NCBI GenBank assembly: GCA_021396245.1
Contig: WNYE01000137.1
Location: 1 to 64,000 of the forward strand
Direction of reading: 5' to 3'
DNA: 64,000 nucleotides
From: Sporothrix humicola
Taxonomy: Eukaryota > Ascomycota > Sordariomycetes > Ophiostomatales > Ophiostomataceae
How positions within the stretch are numbered: position 1 is the stretch's first letter; the number at the start of each line of letters is the position of its first letter. Below the pieces are notes generated by a model. That model was not told where the DNA came from and did no database searches. It saw only the letters and a program-made list of their open reading frames with translations. Positions 38,819 to 49,045 of this stretch are shown here, piece by piece. The position numbers were made by a program, and so were the translations under genes.

Positions 38819-41800
38819 ATGGCGGCCCCACTGTCCCTCCCCAACATGGCCGTGGCCGAGCCACGAAGCCCAACCTACGAGCTCGACGAGTCGGACATGG
38901 AGTTTGACGACACCATCGAGCTGGGGACCATCAGCCGCATCGCCACGGGCCTGCAGTCAAAGCATGGCACGCTGGAGGGCGATGGTCCGCAGCAGAAAGA
39001 CCCCCGCTTGGATCCGTCGAGCCCCGAGTTTGACCATTACCGATGGGCACAGATGGTCCTGCAGACGATCAACCGGCAGGGCATCCAGATCCAAGAACAG
39101 GGCGTTGCGTTTACAGATCTGTGTGTGTCCGGTTCGGGCGCCTCCCTGCAGTTCCAGCAGACGGTGGTGACCACACTCTTAGCTCCGTTGCGTATGCTGG
39201 TCAATGCTCTTCCTAGCCGCCGTCGTGCCACAGTCCGCACCAAGATCCTGCGCAACTTTGACGGCACGCTGGAGAGCGGCGAGCTTCTGCTCGTTCTTGG
39301 CCGTCCTGGCAGCGGCTGCTCAACCTTTCTGAAAACAATGTGTGGCCATCTCGGCGGCCTGTCGATGGAGCCGTCGAGCGAGGTGCAGTTCCGCGGCATC
39401 AGCTACAAGAACATGTTCAAGCACTACCGTGGCGAGGTGGCCTACAACCAGGAAATCGACGAGCACTTCCCGCATCTGACCGTCGGCGAGACCCTGTCTT
39501 TTGCTGCATCGGCTCGTGCTCCGCAACAGAGACCCTCTGGCATCACACGCAAGGAGTACGTCGAGACGATTGTCAAGGTGGTGATGGCTGTTTTTGGCCT
39601 GTCCCATACCTACGACACCAAGGTCGGAAACAATTTTGTGCGCGGTGTCAGTGGCGGCGAGCGGAAGCGCGTGAGTATTGCCGAGATGTTCCTGTCGCGC
39701 ACGCGCATCGGCGCTTGGGACAACAGCACCCGCGGTCTTGACTCGGCGTCGGCACTGCAATTTGTCAAGTCACTGCGTCTGTCGGCCGATCTGGGCAAGA
39801 CCTGCCACGCTGTGGCCGCGTACCAGGCCTCGCAGCTGATGTACGACGAGTTTGACAAGGTTGTGCTACTGTACGAGGGCCACCAGATTTACTATGGTTC
39901 CTGCGACCGTGCCGTCCAGTATTTCGAGGAGATGGGCTGGCATCGCAACCCGCAGCAGGTATCCCCCGACTTTTTGACGGCCATCACCAATCCGTCGGAA
40001 CGCCGTGCGCGCGAGGGCATGGAGAACAAGGTGCCGCGCACTGCTGCTGAGTTTGCTGAGGTCTGGAAGAACAGCCCCGAGCGCCAGGTTGTTTTGGGAG
40101 AAGTGGCCGACCACCGCCAAAAGTACCCCATCGACGGCGACGAGTCGCGCATCTTCCACGACAACCACAAGGTCCAGCAGGCACGCCACACGCGGCCCGC
40201 CAGCCCGTACCTGCTATCGCCGTGGATGCAGGTGCGACTGTGCCTCAAGCGCGCCTTCCAGCGCATGCGCAACGACCTGCCCGCCACGCTGACGACGGTC
40301 TGCATCCAAATCGTCCTCTCTCTGATCATCGGTTCCGTCTTCTTCAACTCGCCCAACGACACCAGCTCCTTCTTCCAGAAGGGCGCCGTCATCTTCTTTG
40401 CTGTGCTCATGAACGCCCTGATTACGGTCAACGAGATTCTGCAGCTGTATGACCAGCGCCCCATCGTCCAGAAACACCTCCGTTACGCCTTTGTCCATCC
40501 CTACACCGAGTCCGTTGCCAGTTTGCTGAACGACACGCCCATCAAGCTCTTTCGCTGCTCTCTATTTAGTGTCATCCTTTATTTCATGGCCAATCTACGT
40601 CGAGAGCCCGGTCCGTTCTTTATCTTCTACCTGTTCTTGACGATTGCCATCTTCACCATGTCGGGCATCTTCCGCAGTCTGGCTGCCGCTACAAAGACGG
40701 TCGGCCAGGCCATGGGTTTGGCCGGTATCATGGTCATTGTGATTGTCATCTATACGGGCTTCACGCTGCCGCAGACGTACATGCACCCCTGGTTTGCCTG
40801 GCTCCGCTGGCTGAATCCCATCTATTACGCATTTGAGGCGCTCATGAGCAACGAGTTCCATGGCCGCATGTTCCCCTGCACCGACACCGAGATCGTTCCC
40901 ATTTACGGCACTGGCGACAACTTTATCTGTGCGGCGGTTGGTGCCGTGGCTGGCCAGCGTGAGGTCTCGGGCGATCGTTTCCTCGAGCTCAACTACGGAT
41001 ACACGTATTCTCATCTCTGGCGCAACCTGGGCATTATGATCGGCTTCTTTATTGCCTTCCACGTTTTCTACATGATGGCCACCGAGTTCAACAAGGGCAG
41101 TGAGTCCAAGGCCGAGGCGCTTGTGTTCCGTCCTGGCCATGCCCCTGCCCGGTTCCGTGAAGGCCACGACAAGTCCGATGCCGAGAACCAGGGCGCCAAT
41201 GCCAAGGTGTCTGTTGCTGCCGCCGAAGCTCCCGCCGTCAACCGCGACCATCTGCCCGTGCAAAAGGATATTCTCATGTGGAAGGGCCTGCATTACGACA
41301 TCCCCGTTAAGGGCGGCACACGCCGTCTTCTCGACGACGTCAACGGATGGGTCAAGCCCGGCACACTGACGGCCCTGATGGGTGTTTCTGGCGCTGGCAA
41401 GACTACACTCTTGGATGTTCTGGCCCAACGTGTGTCGATTGGCGTCGTGTCTGGTGATATTCTTATCAACGGCAAGATGCCCACGTCCAGCTTCCCCCGT
41501 CGTACCGGCTACGTTCAGCAACAGGATCTCCATCTCGAGACAACGACTGTCCGTGAAGCTCTCCGCTTTTCCGCTCTTCTCCGCCAGCCACGCTCTGTTT
41601 CCAAGGCCGACAAGTACGCCACCGTCGAAGAGGTCATCCAGATGCTGGGCATGGAGGACTTTGCCGAGGCCGTGGTTGGCTCGCTGGGCGAGGGTCTGAA
41701 TGTCGAACAGCGCAAGCTTCTTAGTATCGGTGTGGAGCTCGCGGCCAAGCCCACCCTTCTGATTTTCTTAGACGAACCGACGAGTGGCCTCGACTCTCAA

Positions 41801-43495
41801 AGCTCCTGGACCATCTGCACCTTTTTGCGGAAACTAGTCGACAACGGCCAAGCTGTCTTAGCTACCATTCACCAGCCCAGTGCTTTGTTGTTTCAGACCT
41901 TTGACCGTCTTCTGTTCCTGGCCAAGGGCGGCCGCACCGTTTACTTTGGCGACATTGGCCCACAGTCGAAAATCTTGAGGGATTACTTTGTCCGTTGCGG
42001 TGCTCGTCCCTGCGGCGACATGGAAAACCCGGCTGAATACATTCTGAACATGGTCTCGGGCGACGGTGCCGAGGGCGTCGATTTCGTCGAGTGCTGGAAC
42101 GCGAGCCCTGAGCGCACCGAAGTGCTGGCCGAGCTGGGCCGTCTCTACCAGCTGGCTGATGTCCCCGACGAGAGCAACGCCGCGCAGCAAAAGGATCTCG
42201 AGCGCGAGTTTGCTCAGCCCTTCTGGGTCCAGTTCCGCTACGTCATTGTCCGCGCGTTCCAGCAGTACTACCGCCAGCCCGACTACATCTACGCCAAGTA
42301 CATGCTGGGCACGGTCGCCAGTTTGTTCATCGGTTTCTCGTTCTGGAAGGCCAACTCGTCGATGCAGGGCTTCCAGAACGCGCTATTCAGTATCTTTTTG
42401 ACGTGTACCATCTTCTCGACCCTTGTCAACCAGATCATGCCCAAGTTCGTCGTCCAGCGGTCGCTCTACGAGGTCCGTGAGAAGCCGTCCCGCGTCTACT
42501 CGTGGCAGGTGTTTGTGCTCTCGCGTGTCGTGGTCGAGATCCCGTGGCAGGTGGTGCTAGGCATCATTGCCTATGCATCATTCTACTATCCCGTGTTTGG
42601 CGTCAACACGCCGTCCGAGAGCCAGGGCCTTATCCTGATCTTCATTGTCCAGTTCTACATCTACGCTGCCAGTATGGCCCAGATGGTGATTGCGTCCATC
42701 AACGATCCCCATCTCGGTGCCATCATCGCCATCTTCATGTTCGGTCTGTCCTTCATCTTCAACGGTGTGCTCCAGCCACCCTCGGCTCTTCCTGGCTTCT
42801 GGATCTTCATGTACCGCGTATCCCCCTTTACGTACTACATTGGTGGCATCAGCGGCACGGCTCTCCATGGCCGTGCTGTCATTTGCTCCGAGGCCGAGGT
42901 CAGCATCTTCAGCCCGCCGAGCGGTTCCACTTGTGGCCAATACATGGCGCCGTACCTCACAGTCGCCCCCGGCCGCCTCAACAACCCCGACGCGACGTCC
43001 AACTGCGAGTACTGCTCCATTTCGAATGCCGACCAGTACCTGGCAGCCCGCGAAATTTACTACTCACAGCGCTGGCGCAACTACGGCATCTTCTGGGCCT
43101 ACTTTGTCTTTAATGTGTCCGGCACGTTTGCCACGTACTACATCTTCCGCGTCCGCAAATGGCATGCGAAGCCCGGCTTCAAGCTGCCCGCGTTGTTTGG
43201 CAAGAAGTCGAAGAGTGAGGCAGTGGCAGAGGAGGAGAAAGCCGCGCCTGCCCAGAATGCTGCTGTCAACGGCGATGCTAATGGTCTGCCCAACGGCGCA
43301 TACATTGGCACAGCCAATGGAGCCCAGAACGGTGTCCAGAATGATGCTGTTAATGGCAAGATGAATGGTGTTGGCCCGGTCCGCGATGCTCCCGTCCGTG
43401 ACGCTCCCGTTCAGGATGCCCCTGTCCAGAATTCCGATGTTGTTGCCGATGCCCCCACAGTGGCGGAGGCACAGACTGCCGAGAAGATGGTGTAA
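38819..43495 (+). CDS. PDR-type ABC transporter (ABCG full-length)
   Basis: Intronless, 1,558 residues from the ATG at 38819, just after a C/T-rich leader; the frame upstream starts only at GTG. The layout is NBD-TMD twice, as in fungal pleiotropic drug resistance pumps. NBD1 has the family's degenerate Walker A GRPGSGCST (Cys for Lys) at about 161-169 and the signature VSGGERKR. NBD2 has a canonical Walker A GVSGAGKTT near 855-863, the family's altered signature LNVEQRKLLSIG, and LDEPTSGLDS. Six membrane segments follow each half. Such pumps export hydrophobic drugs, toxins and metabolites at the plasma membrane. The last ~95 residues are unusual: rich in Asn-Gly and Ala, followed by four V-(R/Q)-D-A-P type repeats. 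The gene converges on the arsenate reductase gene. Confidence 0.96.
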   Translation: MAAPLSLPNMAVAEPRSPTYELDESDMEFDDTIELGTISRIATGLQSKHGTLEGDGPQQKDPRLDPSSPEFDHYRWAQMVLQTINRQGIQIQEQGVAFTDLCVSGSGASLQFQQTVVTTLLAPLRMLVNALPSRRRATVRTKILRNFDGTLESGELLLVLGRPGSGCSTFLKTMCGHLGGLSMEPSSEVQFRGISYKNMFKHYRGEVAYNQEIDEHFPHLTVGETLSFAASARAPQQRPSGITRKEYVETIVKVVMAVFGLSHTYDTKVGNNFVRGVSGGERKRVSIAEMFLSRTRIGAWDNSTRGLDSASALQFVKSLRLSADLGKTCHAVAAYQASQLMYDEFDKVVLLYEGHQIYYGSCDRAVQYFEEMGWHRNPQQVSPDFLTAITNPSERRAREGMENKVPRTAAEFAEVWKNSPERQVVLGEVADHRQKYPIDGDESRIFHDNHKVQQARHTRPASPYLLSPWMQVRLCLKRAFQRMRNDLPATLTTVCIQIVLSLIIGSVFFNSPNDTSSFFQKGAVIFFAVLMNALITVNEILQLYDQRPIVQKHLRYAFVHPYTESVASLLNDTPIKLFRCSLFSVILYFMANLRREPGPFFIFYLFLTIAIFTMSGIFRSLAAATKTVGQAMGLAGIMVIVIVIYTGFTLPQTYMHPWFAWLRWLNPIYYAFEALMSNEFHGRMFPCTDTEIVPIYGTGDNFICAAVGAVAGQREVSGDRFLELNYGYTYSHLWRNLGIMIGFFIAFHVFYMMATEFNKGSESKAEALVFRPGHAPARFREGHDKSDAENQGANAKVSVAAAEAPAVNRDHLPVQKDILMWKGLHYDIPVKGGTRRLLDDVNGWVKPGTLTALMGVSGAGKTTLLDVLAQRVSIGVVSGDILINGKMPTSSFPRRTGYVQQQDLHLETTTVREALRFSALLRQPRSVSKADKYATVEEVIQMLGMEDFAEAVVGSLGEGLNVEQRKLLSIGVELAAKPTLLIFLDEPTSGLDSQSSWTICTFLRKLVDNGQAVLATIHQPSALLFQTFDRLLFLAKGGRTVYFGDIGPQSKILRDYFVRCGARPCGDMENPAEYILNMVSGDGAEGVDFVECWNASPERTEVLAELGRLYQLADVPDESNAAQQKDLEREFAQPFWVQFRYVIVRAFQQYYRQPDYIYAKYMLGTVASLFIGFSFWKANSSMQGFQNALFSIFLTCTIFSTLVNQIMPKFVVQRSLYEVREKPSRVYSWQVFVLSRVVVEIPWQVVLGIIAYASFYYPVFGVNTPSESQGLILIFIVQFYIYAASMAQMVIASINDPHLGAIIAIFMFGLSFIFNGVLQPPSALPGFWIFMYRVSPFTYYIGGISGTALHGRAVICSEAEVSIFSPPSGSTCGQYMAPYLTVAPGRLNNPDATSNCEYCSISNADQYLAAREIYYSQRWRNYGIFWAYFVFNVSGTFATYYIFRVRKWHAKPGFKLPALFGKKSKSEAVAEEEKAAPAQNAAVNGDANGLPNGAYIGTANGAQNGVQNDAVNGKMNGVGPVRDAPVRDAPVQDAPVQNSDVVADAPTVAEAQTAEKMV

Positions 43496-43650
43496 TATTG
43501 TCGAGAAGTTTGTCGCCTTTTATATTTGTATACTTATTTCCTTTGTCTTCATAAATTACTTGCATTAATATTAATTCACATCATTTACTCTCTTCATTTT
43601 CTGAGCAGACCATATCATTGGTTGACCTGATATGACTTGATTTTGTCTGT

Positions 43651-44237
43651 CTATGCCCAGACCGTCGCATCGTACTCTTGCATCTTGTCTGTGTACTGAC
43701 TGCCAGCCTTGGCCCAGCCCTTGATGCCGCCTTGCAGCACCAGACTCTGCATCTGCGTGTCGTTTTGGGACAAGAGGTAGTCGGCAAACCAGCCACCCGC
43801 GCGACACCCACGACCTCCGGAAGAGCCTGTTGGTCAGTGATACGTCTTAAGAAATAATACAAGGCACTCTCTCTGAGATCACAGAGTTTACACGGGACAT
43901 ACCGCAGTAGAAGATGACTTTGGGCACACCAGCAGCCTTGAACAACTGGTACAGCGTCGGGATCATAGGGTGCAGGCTTTGTGCCGGCAAGTTGACAGAT
44001 CCTTGAATCGTGCCGCCCTGTATTGTCAGAGTTCATTCCCATTCTATTATTTCCCTTCCCCTGGACACGCACATTGTGGTCATTCCGGCGAAGGTCGACG
44101 AGGACGTAGTCTTTGCCGGCGGTTTTCTGTGGGTCCTCCAGCAGAGCGAGCACGTCCTCCCGAGTCAAAAACACCACGTCCGCCTTGGGGTCCGGGTAGG
44201 CCGCATGCCATGGAGCCTCAGTTGCCTCTGTAGCCAT
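43651..44237 (-). CDS. Rhodanese-fold arsenate reductase-like protein (ACR2/Arr2 type)
   Basis: Three exons: 44237-44073, 44017-43903, 43826-43651. The introns are 55 nt (GTGCGT..TACAG) and 76 nt (GTATGT..AACAG). The product is 151 residues, one rhodanese/Cdc25-like domain. Splicing builds the active loop Cys93-Gly-Ser-Ser-Gly-Gly-Arg99, a Cys-x5-Arg phosphatase-type loop as in yeast Acr2 and fungal arsenate reductases. Simple sulfurtransferases have a shorter or different loop. VDLRRND and INLP-like VNLPAQS are also present. It should reduce arsenate to arsenite using glutathione or thioredoxin-type donors. The gene is divergent from the ACR3 arsenite exporter, with 555 bases between their starts, which supports the assignment. 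A phosphatase role cannot be excluded. Confidence 0.82.
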
Positions 44238-44792
44238 GTTGGTAAGTATTCGAAAGTGTCGTCAAACGGGATTGTTTTCGACTTCACGATCAGATCACGC
44301 CAGGTGAGGGGCTGTGAATGTGAGGTTGTGTTCGGCAATTACAGCAATTACAGTGGGTCCTTCAGGCGGCGTTAGCGTCCACAGCGCCCAATTTCGTCAC
44401 TTTGACACGGGAAGCGGGAGTGTGTATCTCCCTTAATATGATTGGTTGGAGCTGAACCCCTGAAGACGGCCAACACAAAAACATTGAAAACAACGAAAGG
44501 CTTCATGCTGGCCGATGTTGCACGTTTGAATGCATTTTCACTGTGGACACTACAATACTGTTATCTAAATATGCCCAATCAGTTTGTGCATGATGGATTT
44601 CACGAAGTATAATTTTCTTAGGATTTTTTGAGCAACTTAAATTGTCAAATAATAATTAGAAAATTCAATATTATTTCCAAAATTTCATCGCCACATTTCT
44701 GCCATTCAAATCTGCGTCCATTATCACATTTTTCCTACACCACGAAAAGACAACTAAATCATCGACACCGACTACCTTCCACGACATTCACC
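44238..44792. promoter_or_regulatory. Divergent promoter, arsenate reductase / ACR3
   Basis: This 555-base gap separates the two start codons. The half nearer ACR3 is AT-rich, with CAAATAATAATTAG near 44645. I found no perfect match to the yeast Arr1/Yap8 site. Co-regulation is inferred from the layout only. Confidence 0.5.
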
Positions 44793-46000
44793 ATGGAGAA
44801 AGACACCGGCACAACAAACGAACCGGTCTCGCAAGATGATGCCGCTCCGACATCTGCCTTCAAGTCTCTCGGCTGGCTTGACCGGTTTTTGGCAGTCTGG
44901 ATCTTCCTTGCCATGGTGGTCGGGATTCTGCTGGGCAACTTTGTGTCGAATGTCGGACCGGCACTACAAAAGGGCAAGTTTGTCGGCGTGTCCGTCCCAA
45001 TCGCCGTCGGTCTACTGGTGATGATGTATCCCATCCTGTGCAAGGTGCGGTACGAGTCACTGCATGCCATATTTTCACAACGGGGCGTGTGGCGGCAGAT
45101 CGGGTTCAGCCTTGTTGTGAACTGGATCGTGGCGCCGTTTTTCATGGTATGTGTGAACATTATCCATTCTACGACGACAAGCATGGGCTAATGATACAGC
45201 TCGCCCTCGCATGGGCGTTCCTTCCAGACAAGAGTGAGCTACGGTCTGGGCTCATCCTGGTCGGTCTTGGGCGATGCATTGCCATGGTACGTCCCCTTTC
45301 TTCGTTTAACGTGTTGATCCAACCTTCTGACGTGTTTACGCAGGTCCTCGTCTGGACACAGCTGGCGGGAGGCGACTCGGAGTACTGCGCCATCCTGGTG
45401 GCCATCAACTCGGTGCTGCAGATGGTGCTCTTTGCGCCACTGGCCGTGTTCTTTATCCGCGTGATTGGCCACGACAACTCGGGCATCAGCATTTCCTACT
45501 CGGTCGTAGCCGTCAGCGTGGCCGTGTTTCTGGGCATTCCGCTCGGCGCGGCCATTGTAACGCGTGTCGTCCTCAGGACGCTGGCCGGCGCGGAGTGGTA
45601 CGACCGTGTATTCTTGCGGTGGGCCTCGCCGTGGTCGCTGATCGGCCTGCTGTACACGATCCTGGTCTTGTTTGCCTCGCAGGGCCACGCGGTCGTGCAC
45701 CAGATTGTGAGTGTGCTGCGGATTGCGGCGCCCCTCATCGTGTATTTTGTGGTCATCTTCACGGCGACGCTGTGGATCACGTATCGACTTGGGTTCGGCT
45801 ATGGGCTGGCCACGACGCAGAGCTTCACGGCGGCGAGCAACAACTTTGAGTTAGCAATTGCCGTCGCGGTGGCCACATTTGGTCCGGACAGCGACCAGGC
45901 TCTGGCGGCCACGGTTGGCCCGCTGGTGGAAGTGCCGGTCCTGCTGGGACTGGTGTATCTCGTGCGGTGGGCGGCAAAGCGGTGGAGTTGGAGGAAGTGA
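44793..46000 (+). CDS. ACR3: Arsenite efflux transporter ACR3
   Basis: Three exons: 44793-45146, 45200-45286, 45344-46000. The introns are 53 and 57 nt (GTATGT..TACAG and GTACGT..CGCAG), both in phase 0. The product is 365 residues with about ten membrane segments after a 30-residue polar N-terminus (SLGWLDRFLAVWIFLAM opens the first). The family hallmark is GLGRCIAM followed by VLVWTQLAGGD across the second intron. Cys144 there matches the cysteine essential for arsenite transport in ACR3 proteins. TAASNNFELAIAVAVATFG near the end is also typical of the BART superfamily. It should expel arsenite (and perhaps antimonite) at the plasma membrane. Arsenate reductase lies on one side. The Yap8-like bZIP lies on the other, with 41 bases between the converging stop codons. 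Confidence 0.95.
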
Positions 46001-46041
46001 ATGGGGAGGTGTGATGTAGATAGTTTTCTCCCAGAGTATGA

Positions 46042-46664
46042 TCACGTCGCACTGTCGATAATGCTAAACACTTGAGTGGTCTTCACGGAACAGGATCTCG
46101 TTGTGCAGCCCAGCGTCGTCCGGGCAAGATCGTGGTCGCCATGGCCGTGAACGTCGGCGACAATGGACGCAGCTACATCGCAGTCCATGTGTGTGCCTGG
46201 CGACGTGTCTCGTGAGCAGGCACTGGGCGATATTGTGGAGTTGTCGCTTGGCTCGGGGGCTTGTAGAGGAATCTGTCGAGGGGGCTGTCGTGTCTCGATG
46301 TGTGCTTCGGCACTCGGGATGGTGGCAGTTTTCACGCCATTCCTGGCCAGGAACTCGTTGACCGCTTCGCTGGTGACGCCGTTCTGTGCCAGAAGCACCC
46401 GCAAGTATCGGTTCTCTGCAGCCACAGCCCGTGCGGCTGTCTGCATGTTGATGCTGGCCTGGATGCCGTCGGTCTCGTAGGCCCGGAGCCGTTGTCGCAT
46501 GTCTTCGATTAGGTCCTTCTGCCGAGCGCGGGCGCGTCGCTGATTCTCCCGAAGGAGCAGCCTGACCTCGGGCGTCTTGTTGTTCTGAAGTAGTGGACGG
46601 TCAGTTTCTGTGGGGAAAGATGGGAGAGCATTCCGTGGCTGCAATGACGAACCTTTCTCGGCAT
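46042..46664 (-). CDS. Yap8/Arr1-like bZIP regulator of the arsenic island
   Basis: The large exon 46584-46042 has no usable ATG before its bZIP region. A 12-base first exon, 46664-46653, encodes Met-Pro-Arg-Lys. It joins across a 68-nt intron (GTTCGT..TTCAG) to NNKTPEVRLLLRENQRRARA, which gives 184 residues. The basic region RENQRRARARQKDLI is Yap-like. The short zipper contains MRQRLRAYE, then AAENRYLRVLLAQNGV as a helical extension seen in arsenic regulators. Four cysteines lie in the C-terminal 60 residues (SAC, MDC, LGC, RSC) and could sense arsenite, as cysteines do in yeast Arr1/Yap8. Position beside ACR3 and arsenate reductase supports this role. The micro-exon is inferred from signals and would be settled by cDNA. 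Confidence 0.75.
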
Positions 46665-47326
46665 TCTTTGCGGGCAGGGGTTGTTCTGAAGGGAAGGATT
46701 GAGGGCTGAAGGGCAACTGCGTTCTGATGTTTTGGTCCTTGGAAAAGTTGACTGAAAATTGACCAATCAGAGGCTGCAATTATCACCAGCCACAATTTTT
46801 GCGCACTAGCCACATAGCATTCTGCACTTTCCGCCAAACAGCGCTTTGTCCACTGAAGCCCACTTAAAGTCTACCCTGAATCCACCAAAATTGTATTCCG
46901 TAGCGGGCTTACAATCTGAGATTTGACCCACACAACCACTTACACCACATCGGCCTTCGGCGCCGGAACCGATAGCGCATCTTCAGTCTCCTACTTTCAC
47001 TGTCTCCACCACAACGTACTTCCACAGACCAAGAAGCCGGGCATACGGCCGAGTAGGCAATGCATGTGCTTCCACACCCGCGTGGTGTTGTACATGACGG
47101 CAGGGTCCGTTTAGCGGCACATCGCACCCGGCCTAAGATCTGAAGAGGCAGATATATGTACAGCACACAGCAAGTGGCGTTCAGCGTGTGTTGTTGGTTT
47201 AGTGGTGTTGATGAACTGTTCACCTGATCTGTCTTTCATCTGGCTTTGTTTTGTTTTGCCCCCTTTCTTCTTCGCCAACAGAACAAAATCCCAAAACTCG
47301 ATATTCCACAACCAACACCCATCATC
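46665..47326. other. Divergent intergenic region
   Basis: About 660 bases between the starts of the bZIP regulator and the CoA-transferase. It likely holds both promoters. Short frames show no motif. Confidence 0.5.
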
Positions 47327-48858
47327 ATGTCTTGGGTACGGGCAGGGCCTGGCTGGCACCGCCCACAATCTTCCCTGGTGTCTTGTCTTTTGCGATCATC
47401 CGTTTCCCGTTCCCTCGTCGGCGATCACTGTGCGCGGCTTCGACAATTTTCCACGTCTCGGCCACGATACAATGCATCTGTGGCAGCAACGCCCAGTGGC
47501 CCGTCCGGTGCTCTGGCAGGCGTCAAGATCCTGGATCTGACACGCGTGCTGGCCGGCCCGTTCTGCACACAGATCCTTGCTGACTACGGCGCTGATGTGG
47601 TCAAGGTCGAGCATCCAAAAGGCGGTGACGACACGAGACTGTGGCGGGATGCGGGCGAGAAGAATTTCTGGAAGGATGGCGAGACGACGTCGCTCTACTT
47701 CAACACGATCAACCGCAATAAAAAGAGCATTGCGGTCAACTTGAAGAACGAACGTGGCCGGAAGCTGGTCCTGGATTTGGCGAAACAGGCGGATATTGTG
47801 TAAGTCGGGCAGTTGTTGACAAATTATCTTTCTGCTACGCACCCGGCTAACCATACAGTGTGGAAAACTTCATCCCTGGTAAACTTGACCAGCTGGGCCT
47901 GGGTTATGCCGCACTCAAGGCGGTCAACCCGTCGGTGATTCTGGCCAGCATCTCTGGCTATGGTGCCACTGGACCGTATGCCCACCGTGCCGGCTACGAT
48001 GTCATTGGCGCAGCCGAGGGCGGTTTGTTGCATATCACGGGCGAACCAGATGGAGTGCCGACTAAGCCTGGTGTCGGGTTGATGGATATGTGCACTGGTC
48101 TGTACCTTCACGGCGCCATTCTTGCCGCACTCCGTCAACGGGACGTAACTGGCGGCCGCAATGGCGGCATTGGCCAGCACGTCGACACGTCGCTCTTCGA
48201 AACGACAGTCAGCATCATGGCCAACGTTGGAATGTCGTGGATCAACCTGGAAAAGGAGGCACAGAGATGGGGCACGGCCCACCCGACCATCGTCCCCTAC
48301 GAGTCCTTCCCCACGAAAGACACGTTCTTTGTGATTGGCGCCGTCAACGACCGGCAGTTTGAGATTTTGTGCCGGCTGGTGGGACAAGAGGCAGGCCCGA
48401 AGAGCGGCGAGAAGTCCATTGAAGACACGTGCGCCTCGTCCGACATCAACATTGCTTCGCTGCCCAAGTCGCCGCTGTACGCGTCCAACTCAGCACGGAT
48501 CCAGAACCGGGTCACTCTACACAACATGTTGGCGGCTCAGTTCCGCACACGGTCGACGGCCGACTGGGAAAGGATCTTTGCCGGCAGCGGGTTACCGTAT
48601 GGACCCGTCAACACACTGCAACAAGTCTTCGCCCATCCACAGGCACAGGCACGGCGCATGGTCGAGACTGTGCCCCAAGATGCGGCTGTCTCTGGAACTG
48701 TCAAGGTTCTGGGCATGCCCGTCAAGTTTAGTGAGACAAAGCCTACTGTCCGCACAGGTCCGCCAGGACTTGGTCAGCACACTGAGGAAGTTCTATCCAG
48801 TTCGCTGGGGTTGTCCGAAAGCGAGATTGCAGCGTTACGAAAGGATGGGGCCATTTGA
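47327..48858 (+). CDS. Family III CoA-transferase (CaiB/BaiF), mitochondrial
   Basis: Two exons, 47327-47799 and 47859-48858, joined over a 59-nt intron (GTAAGT..TACAG) to 490 residues. The first ~50 residues are rich in Arg and Ser with no acidic residue apart from one Asp, and include RQFSTSRPRY, a good mitochondrial targeting sequence. The fold signature starts GVKILDLTRVLAGPFCTQ. VVKVEHPKGGDDTR, RNKKSIAVNLK and VENFIPGKLDQLGLGY follow. The catalytic aspartate should be Asp234 in PGVGLMDMCTG. The family moves CoA between carboxylic acids. The closest described eukaryotic member of similar layout is the mitochondrial succinate-hydroxymethylglutarate CoA-transferase (SUGCT), which may be the function here. 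No neighbour indicates the substrate. Confidence 0.93.
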
Positions 48859-49045
48859 GGGGACGATAAATGGAAACTTTACAAGACATCATCACATGTC
48901 AGATACATCATCACATCATTTGTGTTCCTAAAAGATGCATTAGATACGTGAATAAATCAACGCTTTAATATCAAAGTCATTCGCCAATAGTATCATGCTT
49001 GCCATCATATTGCCAAAATCAAACAATGAACTCATTTCCCCTCCC

